A stretch of 61,510 bases of DNA, from positions 1-61,510 of the forward strand of contig JAJYIT010000026.1 in NCBI GenBank assembly GCA_021789975.1. The letters are read 5' to 3'. The notes below the pieces were generated by a model. It had not been told where the DNA came from and made no database searches. It saw only the letters and a program-made list of their open reading frames with translations. Shown here piece after piece: positions 44,289-53,421 of this stretch (the first letter of the stretch is position 1; every line of letters starts with the position of its first letter). The position numbers and the translations under genes are program-made. The DNA is from Bacteroidota bacterium (GTDB lineage: Bacteria > Bacteroidota > Ignavibacteria > Kryptoniales > JAKASW01).

Positions 44289-46493
44289 TTATTTCGTCTC
44301 CATCACGAACACGCCATCCCAATCTGCAGGCGGCGGCTCCACCTCGCATAGTCTGCATCTTTCTAAATACATCTCGGACGGATAATCATTCGGATCGATG
44401 GCAAGAGCCTTTTCAAAAAAGCCTGCAGCTATCCCCCATTGACGCGCGCGGTATTTCGAAAGCCCGGTGCAGTAGAGTTCCACCAGTTTCTTCTTTTCTT
44501 CCGGGATGGAATCGTTGACCTCTGCAAGCAACTCGAATATCTTGACGGGTCTCGTTCTCCCTTTTACGATGATGAGGTCAAGCTCTCGTGAGAATATTTT
44601 CTCTTTTACTTGCTCATAAGTATTTTCGCTCAGAAGTATCTGAGTCCTGTACATTTTGTTCGCTCCTTCGAGACGAGACGCGAGATTGACGTTATCACCG
44701 ATCACCGTGTAATCAAATCGTTCCTTCCCCCCTACATTTCCGACAATCATTTCTCCGGAATTGATCCCGATCCTGAAGCTCAGGATAGGTCTCCCCTCCG
44801 CCGCCCATTTCTCGTTAAGCTCCTTCAATCGCCTGGTCATTTCAATGGCAGTCCTGCACGCTCTGTAAGCATGGTCACGGAGCTCAAGAGGCGCTCCCCA
44901 AAAGGCAATGACCGCATCTCCAATATACTTGTCAAGTGTACCAGCATGATCGAACACGACTTCAGTCATCGAGGTGAGATACTCATTGAGGTGTGCGACA
45001 AGATCGTCAGGCGTAAGGGTTTCACTCACACCCGTAAAATTAGCAATGTCCGAGAAGAGAACGGTTAGATTCTTTCGTTCGCCGCCGAGTCTCACGAGGC
45101 GAGGGTCTTCGACCAATCTATCCACTACCGAAGGATCAACGTATCGGCTAAATATCATCTTAATGGCCGCCTTCTGCTTACGCTCCGAAACGTACTCGTT
45201 GACGACCGATGAGACATAGCTCAGCGAGAAACCGAAAATCGGGTAGATCACATCCAGGACTAATCCGTCCTTTGCGAATAGGACAAGTGCAGCTTCATAA
45301 GAAAGAAATATGACGACGCCGGTTACCAGGAGGGGAACGAGAATCACCAGGAAGAGTCTCGATCTCTTCACAGATTTGAACAACGTAGAGCTAAAAGCGA
45401 TGAGAAGAGCACCGCCAAACATCTCCAGGAAATCTGCCAGGGGACTTGGTCGCGCGAGAAAGTCGTGATCCAGGACGGTCTCAATTGCGCTCGCATGGAT
45501 CTCGACTCCATAAGCAAGATTGCCACTTTCCCCAGATCTGTTTCCCGAAAACGGAATCGGCTTCAAGTCGGCCGATTCAGGGTAGAGTGCGCCGACAAGA
45601 ACGATCTTATTTTTGAACACGCCTGCCGATTTCAGATTGTAATAGTCGTTAATCTGCATTCCGAACCGCTTTTCATCGCGAGTCGTGAAGGACGAATCAT
45701 CGAGTACCTGCCATAAATCATACGTGGGAAAGCTCCCCATAGCTCCCGGATAATTTATCAGCATGGATGAATCATCGTATTTCGGGATCCGTATGTTTCC
45801 AAGCTGAAAATAAGAATTGTGGTCAACCGCCAGCCTGTTGCCGAGTCCGAGATACTGTGAAAGGATCGCAAAACCAAATGTAGGCACTTCCTGGTAACTG
45901 TTCTGGCCCACCTGGAATATGTTGTACGGCAAGTATCTTCGGTAAACGCCGTCGATATCATTCCTGACCAGAACTACACCGAGAAGGTTATCATCCTTTG
46001 CAAAAATATTATGATAGAAGTCGGAGCTTCTAAGAATAGTATAGCGGCCGGCAAAATCAATGTTTGGTCGTACTGCCAGGACCACCGGCTTGTACTTTCT
46101 CAGTGCGGCGCTGAACGAGCTATCGCCTCCCTCCGACCGCAGGGAATCGTCCATTGTAATATCAATTCCTACGACCTTCGCACCTGCAGCAAAGAGATTC
46201 TTTATCATCCTGGCGTAATAACTTCTCGGGAAAGGATAACTATGCGGAAGTACTTCGAAGGTTTGATCGGTTATCCCGACGATCACGACATCAGAACTCT
46301 TCCTGAAGTCAATCGGACCCCGATATTCGAATCGTTGATCGATCGTCTTAAGTTGAGCCGTTTTTAAGAACGGGATATCGAACGGGATCCCATTTGAAAG
46401 GAGGAAAGCGATGCCTGAGGAAGCAAGGGCAAACATAATCGGCAGTATTATCCGGCTTGTAGTCCACGAAAGTCTGCCGTTGAGGTTAAGCAT
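44289..46493 (-). CDS. CHASE2-domain class III adenylate/guanylate cyclase
   Basis: A 734-residue membrane cyclase. An N-terminal membrane segment (IILPIMFALASSGIAFLL) precedes a large extracytoplasmic CHASE2 domain (about 45-350; QLKTIDQRFEYRGP, VVIVGITDQTFEVLPHSYPFPRSYYARMI, GAKVVGIDITMDD, FKNKIVLVGALYPE). Two or three membrane segments follow (about 355-430). The class III catalytic domain (about 470-650) shows LTVLFSDIANFTGVSE, YIGDAVIAFWGAP, FRIGINSGEMIVGNVGG and RFDYTVIGDNVNLASRLE. The last 60 residues resemble a TPR (GIAAGFFEKALAIDPND). It would make cAMP or cGMP in response to an outside signal. It sits at the end of a minus-strand run that includes a FecR protein and a large barrel, with a decayed gene between. 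Confidence 0.94.
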   Translation of the reverse strand: MLNLNGRLSWTTSRIILPIMFALASSGIAFLLSNGIPFDIPFLKTAQLKTIDQRFEYRGPIDFRKSSDVVIVGITDQTFEVLPHSYPFPRSYYARMIKNLFAAGAKVVGIDITMDDSLRSEGGDSSFSAALRKYKPVVLAVRPNIDFAGRYTILRSSDFYHNIFAKDDNLLGVVLVRNDIDGVYRRYLPYNIFQVGQNSYQEVPTFGFAILSQYLGLGNRLAVDHNSYFQLGNIRIPKYDDSSMLINYPGAMGSFPTYDLWQVLDDSSFTTRDEKRFGMQINDYYNLKSAGVFKNKIVLVGALYPESADLKPIPFSGNRSGESGNLAYGVEIHASAIETVLDHDFLARPSPLADFLEMFGGALLIAFSSTLFKSVKRSRLFLVILVPLLVTGVVIFLSYEAALVLFAKDGLVLDVIYPIFGFSLSYVSSVVNEYVSERKQKAAIKMIFSRYVDPSVVDRLVEDPRLVRLGGERKNLTVLFSDIANFTGVSETLTPDDLVAHLNEYLTSMTEVVFDHAGTLDKYIGDAVIAFWGAPLELRDHAYRACRTAIEMTRRLKELNEKWAAEGRPILSFRIGINSGEMIVGNVGGKERFDYTVIGDNVNLASRLEGANKMYRTQILLSENTYEQVKEKIFSRELDLIIVKGRTRPVKIFELLAEVNDSIPEEKKKLVELYCTGLSKYRARQWGIAAGFFEKALAIDPNDYPSEMYLERCRLCEVEPPPADWDGVFVMETK

Positions 46494-46654
46494 CGGCTTA
46501 ATCTAACTTCAAGGGAGGATAAAATTCCACTGGGGATGAAAGGAAAATGTACCCTCCCTCTTTTTGGTTCTCGCAAAGATTCAAAAGAGGCAAAGCGCGG
46601 GCGGATCGGTCAGATCCGGGGCCGCAGGCCGATTGATACGTGACCCCTTCGATG

Positions 46655-47693
46655 TCACTTCAACAACAACAGCTTCATCGTCCGGGAGTAGCCGGGTGTC
46701 GATAGTCGGTAAAAGTGAACCCCGCTGGGAAGGCTGCTCCCATCAAACCTGATCTCTTTAATTCCTTTTCTTTGATCTCCATTCACCAGTGTCCTGACTT
46801 CCCTTCCGAGCACGTCATATACTTTCAAAGTAACGTGAGTGTTCGACGGCAGTTGATAAATGATGACAGTTGAAGGATTAATCGGGTTAGGTTAGTTCTG
46901 GGAAAGATAGAAACGCTCAGGCGCAGGACTGGGTCGTCGGACAGCTGCAGACACCACTACCTGACTCCTGAATGATCTCCCGCAACCGCTCCGTAGAGTT
47001 AATCGCTGCCCCCCATGAAAAGACTCCTCACCGGATAGCCTAGAGTTGCGATTTTGCTCCAACCTGCGCCCTGGTCGGTGGACTCGTAAATGTCTCCGCC
47101 GGAGTTTGAGCCGACAAATACGTCGCCGCTTCTATCCACGGTCGAGGTTGTCAACTCTGTGTCCGATATGCCGGTATTCATTTGTTCCCAGCGATCACCT
47201 CAGCCAGTGGACCTGAAGACCCCGTCAGGACCGGTAGCGAAGATGTTGCCTGAGTCAGTAGCCACCATCGAATTCACCAGTTCTCCGACGTAAATCTGAG
47301 ATTTCCACTCGAGCCAGTCGGCACTTGATTCATATATCTGACCGCCGGCAGTGTTCGCAACCGCATCACCGGAAGGAAGAACAGCGATTGCCCTTGCAGT
47401 ATCGTTTGCAGAATCACCGGTCGGAGCGATGTTGTAGCCACCGTCCTCGAACATATCGTAGAGTCCTCTATCGATGCCGATATGCACGAGATGTTCGTTC
47501 ACCATCTTGCTTGAATCGATTCCGCGCAAAGGAACCGTCGCGAGCTGCGGACAAATGCAGAATATCTTCCTGCCATTGATGAGTAGCGTAATTGGAGTCC
47601 ACGAGGTGCCTTCATCTGTTGAGATATACAGGCCGTCATCTGTACCAGCAAGGAGGGTACCAAGCGTTCCGAAATGGGTCAGGAGAGCTTACC
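46655..47693 (-). pseudogene. decayed T9SS-secreted propeller gene
   Basis: Pieces in order on the minus strand are: HFGTLGTLLAGTDDGLYIST; then GIDRGLYDMFEDGG and GQIYESSADWLEW (about 47200-47580) ending at an in-frame TGA after VFRSTG. GDRWEQMNTGISDTELTT and GDIYESTDQGAGWSKIATLG (46999-47199) follow in the same frame, then stops and a frame change. The sorting domain comes last: FYLSQN-stop-PNPINPSTVIIY, LKVYDVLGREVRTLVNGD, SGVHFYRL and KLLLLK with final TGA at 46655-46657. The tyrosine of the NYPNP motif has become TAA. At least three inactivating lesions are present and the 5' end is lost. It is the same architecture as the gene at 21845-22959. Confidence 0.8.
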
Positions 47694-47720
47694 CGCAATT
47701 AAATTTCAGGAGTAGTGGAT

Positions 47721-50162
47721 CTAGAAGTCTAAGGCGTAGATTAGCGAGCCCACAAAATCTTTCGACCCCGGCATCCCAAAGTAGTTCAAGTTGAGATTCA
47801 AAGACTGCGCTTGCGCAACTTGGAAGCTTCCGGTCAGTCCATACGCATTTCTGTAAAAGGCTCCGAAAGTGGGTGTGTAATTGAGACCGAGAGTGAGCCG
47901 GTTGCCGATTAGACCATAGCTCGCACCTATCGTCACAAATGTGTAATTGAAAGTCTGAACTTCCTGGCTCACTGAATTGACTGATCCGGTCACAAGTAGT
48001 TTCTGCAGCGTCTTGTTTCCATTTACGTTCAGGCCCAAAGTCGTTTTCAGAGGAGTCTCGCCGAAATCCGAATTCAACACAAACGAAACATTGTAGTCGT
48101 TTAGGTTGGTCGCAAGCAGCACTTTGTCGTTCCTGTTGCTTATGCCGAAACTGACCGCGATATAATTGCTGGCGATATACTTGAAATTGTAACTTGACTC
48201 GACGTAATACCTGATAGTTGAATTGTTGACTGCATAGATTGAATCGGCTGGTAGCGGATTCGAATTCACGTAGGAAGAGACTCCAACAGTCACGTTAGGC
48301 AGCCCGGTGAACGGGAAGTACGATATTGCCGCATCGCCGGTCGCATATTCAGTCGTTGCAAACCTGTTGTGCTGAAGATTATCGAACAAATTCTCATACG
48401 AGAGTGATACGAGCACGTGATTGGAGAAGAGTCTAGGCCTCACAAGAAAATTCATGCCGCGAATATCTGTGCGAATGTATGGCTGACCGAAGGATGTGTA
48501 ATCAGGCCCCCGGTAAACGTAACCAACTTTTGCATAAGTATTGAAGTAGTTAAGAGTCAAACTGACATTCCACGCCAGAGATGAAAGCTTGCTTGGATCC
48601 AGCGGGACAAGGAACTCGTTTATAGTAATCAGTTTGCTAAGGGTGGAGATCGGAACGATGCTATTTATCTGGGTTCCGGCATTGGAATGAGTGATCGTAT
48701 CAATCTGGTCCGCGGTTAGATTGCCCGGTGCAATATTCTCGTTGACCACGCTCATTGCCGCTTCGGCTACAAGGTTTATGCGTCGATGATCGAAATTCAT
48801 ATTGAAATCCGAACCGAACACCACATTCTGGTTCGGTGCATTTCCAATGCCGATAGAACTCATCGCGTCGGACGATTTCAGAAACGTTAGGCCGAGCTGT
48901 GCATGACTGCCGAAATCGAAATAAGGTCTCACCGCAAAGAGAGACCTGGCAAACGTGCCATAGTTGGTCTGAACGTAAGTTGAGTCGTTCAGCCTTAAGA
49001 GGCTTCCGGAGGTCACCTGAAGAATAGAATCGGGCGACACAATTATCGTATCCAGATTCCCATTGATTCCACGCACAGTTTGACCATAAGCTGCTTGGAT
49101 ATGGAAGAAACCTGCCGAGACTTCTCCTGACACGCCTCGGACTCTCATGCCGTTCATGATGAGAGGATTGAATGCAGGGTAGCTGTCCCCGAGTTTCAAA
49201 TTGATCCATGAAGTGCTTGCGGTCAGCCCGAATCTGTCCTGCGGCTGCCTGTACGATTTCTCCTCGGATGTAAGATGGAGAAGAGCGGACATATTGACAC
49301 CATATCCGTTGCCGTTCAGACTCAGATCGCCTCTATTGTACCAATTCGATACGTTGTCCAGGTTCTCGTTCCTCAATTCAATCTGGCCGCGGCCTCTGTA
49401 GGTAAAAGGACTCTGTTGTTCTTCACCGGGCGCGGTTACGAAAAAGGTCCACTCAAGACTTTTATACTCTGACCCGTCCGTCTTATAAAGAACGACCCTC
49501 GCGGTGTGAGTGCCGCGTTCAACAGGCATCGGAAATTTTTCGGGAGAATAAACTATGATATCTCCGCTTACTACTGAATTCGCGGTGACATTGATGCCAT
49601 CAAAGTATATTTGCGTTTTTTGCTTGTCAACCGACGCGGGCGCGTACAGCATGGAGGCGGACACCATGAGATTGTCGAGCGAAACCGGCTTATTGGGATC
49701 AGGGCTGATAATTAGTATATCCTTCTGTGACTCCGCTGAGCTAACCGCGATCCTCACCGGCGTTTCAGTGGGACTCTGCTCCGGATATGTCTCTACCGAA
49801 CCGTCTCGCAAAGTAACTCGGACATAGACCTCGATATACGGCTCCTCTACGTACGAGGCAGGTACGGTCCCTCTCAGCGTCTCACTTGTTTCATCGAGGG
49901 TCATCTCCGTCTGCTGGAAATCCGTGGACAGTGAATTCCGATAAAAGAGGAGTGCATCTGAGACTTGAGTCAGGCTCCTCATGCTAGCTGTGACGATCAG
50001 AGGATTGCCCTGAACCGCCTCCGATGCAGCGGTAACGTTCATGATCAAATTTTGTTGAGCATATACATTGGGTTGAACGAAAAGAAATAGGACGACCGTC
50101 GGAACAATCGTCAGGATGGTAGTTACAAGTCCCCCCCAGGCAGCCAACCTCAATATTTTCAA
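47721..50162 (-). CDS. large outer-membrane beta-barrel protein with N-terminal Ig-like segments
   Basis: A protein of about 813 residues. TTG 50162 is preferred: GGAGGGAAC lies directly before it and the signal sequence (LAAWGGLVTTILTIVPTVVLFLFVQPNVYAQ) follows; the frame extends 21 codons further to 50225. Residues about 40-260 are two beta-sandwich segments (VTAASEAVQGNPLIVTASMR, VSLDNLMVSASMLYAP, GTHTARVVLYKTDGSEYKSLEWTFFV). The rest (about 270-813) is a long series of amphipathic strands typical of a 20-plus-strand barrel. I do not recognise a named family. It is last in the run Ig-like, FecR, barrel, suggesting a shared envelope function. Confidence 0.75.
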   Translation of the reverse strand: MKILRLAAWGGLVTTILTIVPTVVLFLFVQPNVYAQQNLIMNVTAASEAVQGNPLIVTASMRSLTQVSDALLFYRNSLSTDFQQTEMTLDETSETLRGTVPASYVEEPYIEVYVRVTLRDGSVETYPEQSPTETPVRIAVSSAESQKDILIISPDPNKPVSLDNLMVSASMLYAPASVDKQKTQIYFDGINVTANSVVSGDIIVYSPEKFPMPVERGTHTARVVLYKTDGSEYKSLEWTFFVTAPGEEQQSPFTYRGRGQIELRNENLDNVSNWYNRGDLSLNGNGYGVNMSALLHLTSEEKSYRQPQDRFGLTASTSWINLKLGDSYPAFNPLIMNGMRVRGVSGEVSAGFFHIQAAYGQTVRGINGNLDTIIVSPDSILQVTSGSLLRLNDSTYVQTNYGTFARSLFAVRPYFDFGSHAQLGLTFLKSSDAMSSIGIGNAPNQNVVFGSDFNMNFDHRRINLVAEAAMSVVNENIAPGNLTADQIDTITHSNAGTQINSIVPISTLSKLITINEFLVPLDPSKLSSLAWNVSLTLNYFNTYAKVGYVYRGPDYTSFGQPYIRTDIRGMNFLVRPRLFSNHVLVSLSYENLFDNLQHNRFATTEYATGDAAISYFPFTGLPNVTVGVSSYVNSNPLPADSIYAVNNSTIRYYVESSYNFKYIASNYIAVSFGISNRNDKVLLATNLNDYNVSFVLNSDFGETPLKTTLGLNVNGNKTLQKLLVTGSVNSVSQEVQTFNYTFVTIGASYGLIGNRLTLGLNYTPTFGAFYRNAYGLTGSFQVAQAQSLNLNLNYFGMPGSKDFVGSLIYALDF

Positions 50163-50282
50163 GTTCCCTCCGACATTAGGCGGTAAGTGAGAAGGCGCCC
50201 GCAAACCACCACCGGCACGACGCACATAAGGACCCTCATCTGGATTCGGTGTGCTTGCACCTTCTCACTTGTATGGTATAGT

Positions 50283-50972
50283 CTATTGTCCAGTCTCTAT
50301 TGTAATTTTATGCAGCTTGCCGTCCGAACCAATGAACCACATCTCAAGCTTGTGTTGCTGCTGCAAGAACTCGTTGATAAGTTGATTCACCCGATCCAAA
50401 TCTTCTTGCGTTGATTTATGCATAGTGATACTTCCGTCTTTGTAGGAGATGCACGTATAGCCGGAAGTCACTGTGTCCGTGCTATTCGAAATCTTGTTGG
50501 TGAACGCAACGATACCTTCTATTATAGTCAGAAAATCAGTACCATTCGCGTCGACGCCCAGCAATCCCTGAGTGCCTCTGATAGAAGCGACGCTTGTTGA
50601 AGTAACAAATTCGAACTGACCAACTTTCCTCTTGGTCATCGTAAAATCCACATCACCATGATTGATGTTCATGCTGCTCGGATTGTTATCACCGTAGATT
50701 TGGACTTCCGCGCTCGGGCCGAGTCTGATGGTACTTGCATCGTTGAATTTGATCAGAGTGAAAGACTTTTCTTGTGTCCTGACGTAGTCTCCACCATAAA
50801 TCAAGTCGCCTTTCTTTGCTTTAATCCAATTTTGATTTGCAGGTTTTCTGTCCACATTATTCTTGATCACCCAGAACAGTGCGACGTTGTTTGGCGAGGT
50901 CGCAGCAAGGAACCCGAGTGAACCCGCAAACAGGAAGAGCGTGAAAAGCAAAGCGAAATTCTTTGTCTTCAT
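50283..50972 (-). CDS. exported FecR-domain protein
   Basis: A 229-residue protein with signal peptide (FALLFTLFLFAGSLGFLAA) and a FecR beta-helical domain (about 45-180; WIKAKKGDLIYGGDYVRTQEKSFTLIKFNDASTIRLGPSAEV, NHGDVDFTMTKRKVGQFEFVTSTSVASIRGTQGLLGV, FLTIIEGIVAFTN). A helical C-terminal tail follows. In classic systems FecR relays an outer-membrane signal to a sigma factor, but here there is no inner-membrane anti-sigma part and no sigma factor nearby, so it is the periplasmic stand-alone type. Start ATG 50972 is 11 bases after the previous stop, with the ribosome site over that stop, so it is operonic with its neighbours. Confidence 0.9.
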   Translation of the reverse strand: MKTKNFALLFTLFLFAGSLGFLAATSPNNVALFWVIKNNVDRKPANQNWIKAKKGDLIYGGDYVRTQEKSFTLIKFNDASTIRLGPSAEVQIYGDNNPSSMNINHGDVDFTMTKRKVGQFEFVTSTSVASIRGTQGLLGVDANGTDFLTIIEGIVAFTNKISNSTDTVTSGYTCISYKDGSITMHKSTQEDLDRVNQLINEFLQQQHKLEMWFIGSDGKLHKITIETGQ

Positions 50973-50983
50973 CGTCGTGTCCC

Positions 50984-52051
50984 TCAGTATATTGTTACGC
51001 TGCTGATTTTGGACTTGTCCATGTTTTCCAGGATAGTAATCAGTGAGTCGGAGCCGATCACCTTTCCGTCATAAGTTGCATTGCCGTTTAAGTGGCTAAT
51101 CTGCTCCAGGAGATTCTGGTACTGCGTGCCGGTGAGCAAATTGACAAGTGCCCTGGTCGCTTCGTCGTTAAAATCCTTAGATGTCGCACTAGTCGTGTCT
51201 GTCGTTGCCACTGTGAAACTCCAAATATCGCTGTGCAGTGACTGACCAAGTGTGGCTCCGACAGGAAGTTCCAGATACCAATAATATGTCTTTCCGTCCT
51301 GAAGCTGCCTGACGCCCGGGCCGGAAGTAGGGTACTGAAATGACGAACCGGTTACCCACTGATCCAGATATGCAGTCGATCCTGAGACTACATCCTGAGC
51401 GGTCTGCTGACCCGGGAGTTGTTCGTAGACTAATAGTTTCACGCTGTCAGTGCTGGCCGACCATTGAAAGCGGGGCCAGGTTGTTGTCACCGTACCCTGG
51501 TTCATGGGAAAGATCAAATCCACCCGGCTCGGATTAGTTACTACAATTTGTTCGGTTCTTGTTACAGGTGGATTACTCGGTAATATGCAGTTAACCGTGA
51601 CACTGTAGACACCCGCCGGAGCTTTGCTGGTGGCAAGCGCGATTCCCCGGATGACATTGAAGTTTGACTCGTTGAAATTCCAGCTCTCCAGCGGTATCGT
51701 GGGGTTCGTGCCTGACAGATCCACATTTGTAATTGTCTTGGGCTGACCAGGATTCAAGGTTATAGGCGCGGTCGTCGCGGTTGCTATGTCCATCGGTGAC
51801 TGACCGCTTAGCGTCGCATCTACCGATATTTGCAGACGCACGTCGATAGGCGAGGTGACGGCAGGAGTCGGTTGAAGAGTAATCGTGAAGATAACGCCGG
51901 TGCTTTGCACATTTTGAAAATCAAGCTCGGCGACGTAGAGCTGGTTGAATTGTGGCATAGTCAGAGTAACATTGACCAGGTCCTGCGCTTTTGCCACGCC
52001 GGCCACGCATATGACGGCAATAAGCAGCATCAATTTTGTCGCTACGCGCAT
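50984..52051 (-). CDS. exported protein with Ig/fibronectin-like domain, family unknown
   Basis: A 355-residue secreted or periplasmic protein with signal peptide (LMLLIAVICVAGVAKA). The N-terminal half is beta-rich (VNVTLTMPQFNQLYVAEL, VRLQISVDATLSGQSP). Residues about 175-280 look like a fibronectin-type segment (PRFQWSASTDSVKLLVYEQLPG, LQDGKTYYWYLELPV, SDIWSFTV). The C-terminus is helical (ATRALVNLLTGTQYQNLLEQISHLNG). I know no named family. ATG 52051 is chosen for AAAGGAG seven bases upstream. It opens the three-gene run Ig-like, FecR, barrel, 68 bases after rseP. The PxFxWS...YYW pattern resembles ligand or polymer-binding Ig modules, which is a guess. Confidence 0.75.
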   Translation of the reverse strand: MRVATKLMLLIAVICVAGVAKAQDLVNVTLTMPQFNQLYVAELDFQNVQSTGVIFTITLQPTPAVTSPIDVRLQISVDATLSGQSPMDIATATTAPITLNPGQPKTITNVDLSGTNPTIPLESWNFNESNFNVIRGIALATSKAPAGVYSVTVNCILPSNPPVTRTEQIVVTNPSRVDLIFPMNQGTVTTTWPRFQWSASTDSVKLLVYEQLPGQQTAQDVVSGSTAYLDQWVTGSSFQYPTSGPGVRQLQDGKTYYWYLELPVGATLGQSLHSDIWSFTVATTDTTSATSKDFNDEATRALVNLLTGTQYQNLLEQISHLNGNATYDGKVIGSDSLITILENMDKSKISSVTIY

Positions 52052-52119
52052 AGAATTCTCCTTTCTCTCCTCCAAAATATCTATTGCCCCCGACGATATT
52101 GGATGACAACGCTCACTAA

Positions 52120-53421
52120 TCAGAAATGGACGATATCGTTATAGATTACGAATGCCATGAACAGCAGGAGCAATGCGAATCCCACCTGCTGTGCGAAGAG
52201 CTTGATTTTCGTCGGCACTTCACGCCTGAAAATCGACTCATAGACAAGGAAAGCAAGGTGTCCTCCGTCGAGCGCGGGAATCGGAAGTATATTGAGAACG
52301 GCCAGGCTGATGCTTAAGAGTGCCATGAACCCGAGAAAACTGACAATTCCCATTTCCGCACTCTGGGTCGCCAGTTGAGCAATCTTGATAGGGCCGCCAA
52401 TCGACTTCGTCAGAGAGACTTTCCCAGTCACGATCCTGACCAGTGATTCGATAAGCAGTCCGGTCGCACCCGCGGTTTGATCGAACCCCGCCGGAATAGC
52501 GCTTACCACATTGTATTTGAAACGCTGAACCGGTCCGGTATATTGAGTACCAATCTCTATCCCTATCTTGCCGTCCGAGTTTGGCGTGATCGTGAACTGC
52601 TTCATCGAAGTGCCCCGTTTCACCACGAGCTGTACCGGTTTGCCTGCACTTTGCTTTACGAGCTGAACCACCTGAGCATTCGTACTTATCTCCTGCCCGT
52701 CAATAGATGCCACAACGTCGCCGTTCTGGAGACCCGCCACCGAGGCCGGCATACCTGAGGCCACTGACTGAATCACCGCGTGCATGTGAGCTGGATAGAT
52801 CCCGAAATCCTGATCCGGTTTGATGACACCTTTCGGTATTGCAACTTTTTGAGTAACACCATCGTGGAGCACACCGACGTTCAAAGAAGAAGCAACATTG
52901 TCCAGATAGAGATCGGATTGAATGTCTTCCCAATTATGTACAGCCTTGCCGTTTATCGAGACGATCTTGTCGCCCGCAACGAAACCGACTTGCTCCCCGG
53001 CAGATTTCGGTTGAACGTATCCTATCGAAGTAGTCGCGTGGAAAATTTTCCCGTTGGCCAGATTGATGCCGTAGAAAATCAAGAACGTCAGCAGGAAATT
53101 CATGATGACTCCGGCGGAGACGACTATCATCCTTTGATACATCGGCTTCGAGCGGAATTCATTTGGTTGCGGAGGTTTGTTCAAGAAATTGGTGTCGAAG
53201 CTCTCATCCACCATTCCTGCAATCTTGACGTACCCTCCGATCGGTATCCAGGAAATGCAATAGTCTGTTTCGCCTATCTTCTTGCCGATCGCCCTTGGCG
53301 GGAACCCAATTGAAAAGGTGTCGACTTTCATTCCGAACAATTTCGCCGCGATGAAGTGGCCGAATTCGTGAACTAATACTAGAACACCGATTGTAATTAT
53401 GAAATAAAGGACATAATTCAT
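52120..53421 (-). CDS. rseP: RIP site-2 metalloprotease RseP
   Basis: A 433-residue inner-membrane zinc protease that cuts substrates within the membrane, for example anti-sigma factors and signal-peptide remnants. The zinc motif is HEFGH (H18, E19, H22) in the first membrane segment and the second motif is LDG (384-386) before the last segments. Two PDZ-like domains lie between (IGYVQPKSAGEQVGFVAGDKIVSINGKAV and VIQSVASGMPASVAGLQNGDVVASIDGQE). Its start overlaps the dxr stop by four bases (ATGA). The dxr-rseP pairing is a common bacterial arrangement. The exported three-gene run follows, so it may share this transcript. Confidence 0.96.
   Translation of the reverse strand: MNYVLYFIITIGVLVLVHEFGHFIAAKLFGMKVDTFSIGFPPRAIGKKIGETDYCISWIPIGGYVKIAGMVDESFDTNFLNKPPQPNEFRSKPMYQRMIVVSAGVIMNFLLTFLIFYGINLANGKIFHATTSIGYVQPKSAGEQVGFVAGDKIVSINGKAVHNWEDIQSDLYLDNVASSLNVGVLHDGVTQKVAIPKGVIKPDQDFGIYPAHMHAVIQSVASGMPASVAGLQNGDVVASIDGQEISTNAQVVQLVKQSAGKPVQLVVKRGTSMKQFTITPNSDGKIGIEIGTQYTGPVQRFKYNVVSAIPAGFDQTAGATGLLIESLVRIVTGKVSLTKSIGGPIKIAQLATQSAEMGIVSFLGFMALLSISLAVLNILPIPALDGGHLAFLVYESIFRREVPTKIKLFAQQVGFALLLLFMAFVIYNDIVHF

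Noticed and set aside
50131-50137. G7 tract early in the barrel gene as a phase-variation switch
   Set aside because: Seven-base G tracts also occur at about 16250 and 60764 in ordinary genes, and the frame here is intact, so nothing marks this one as special.
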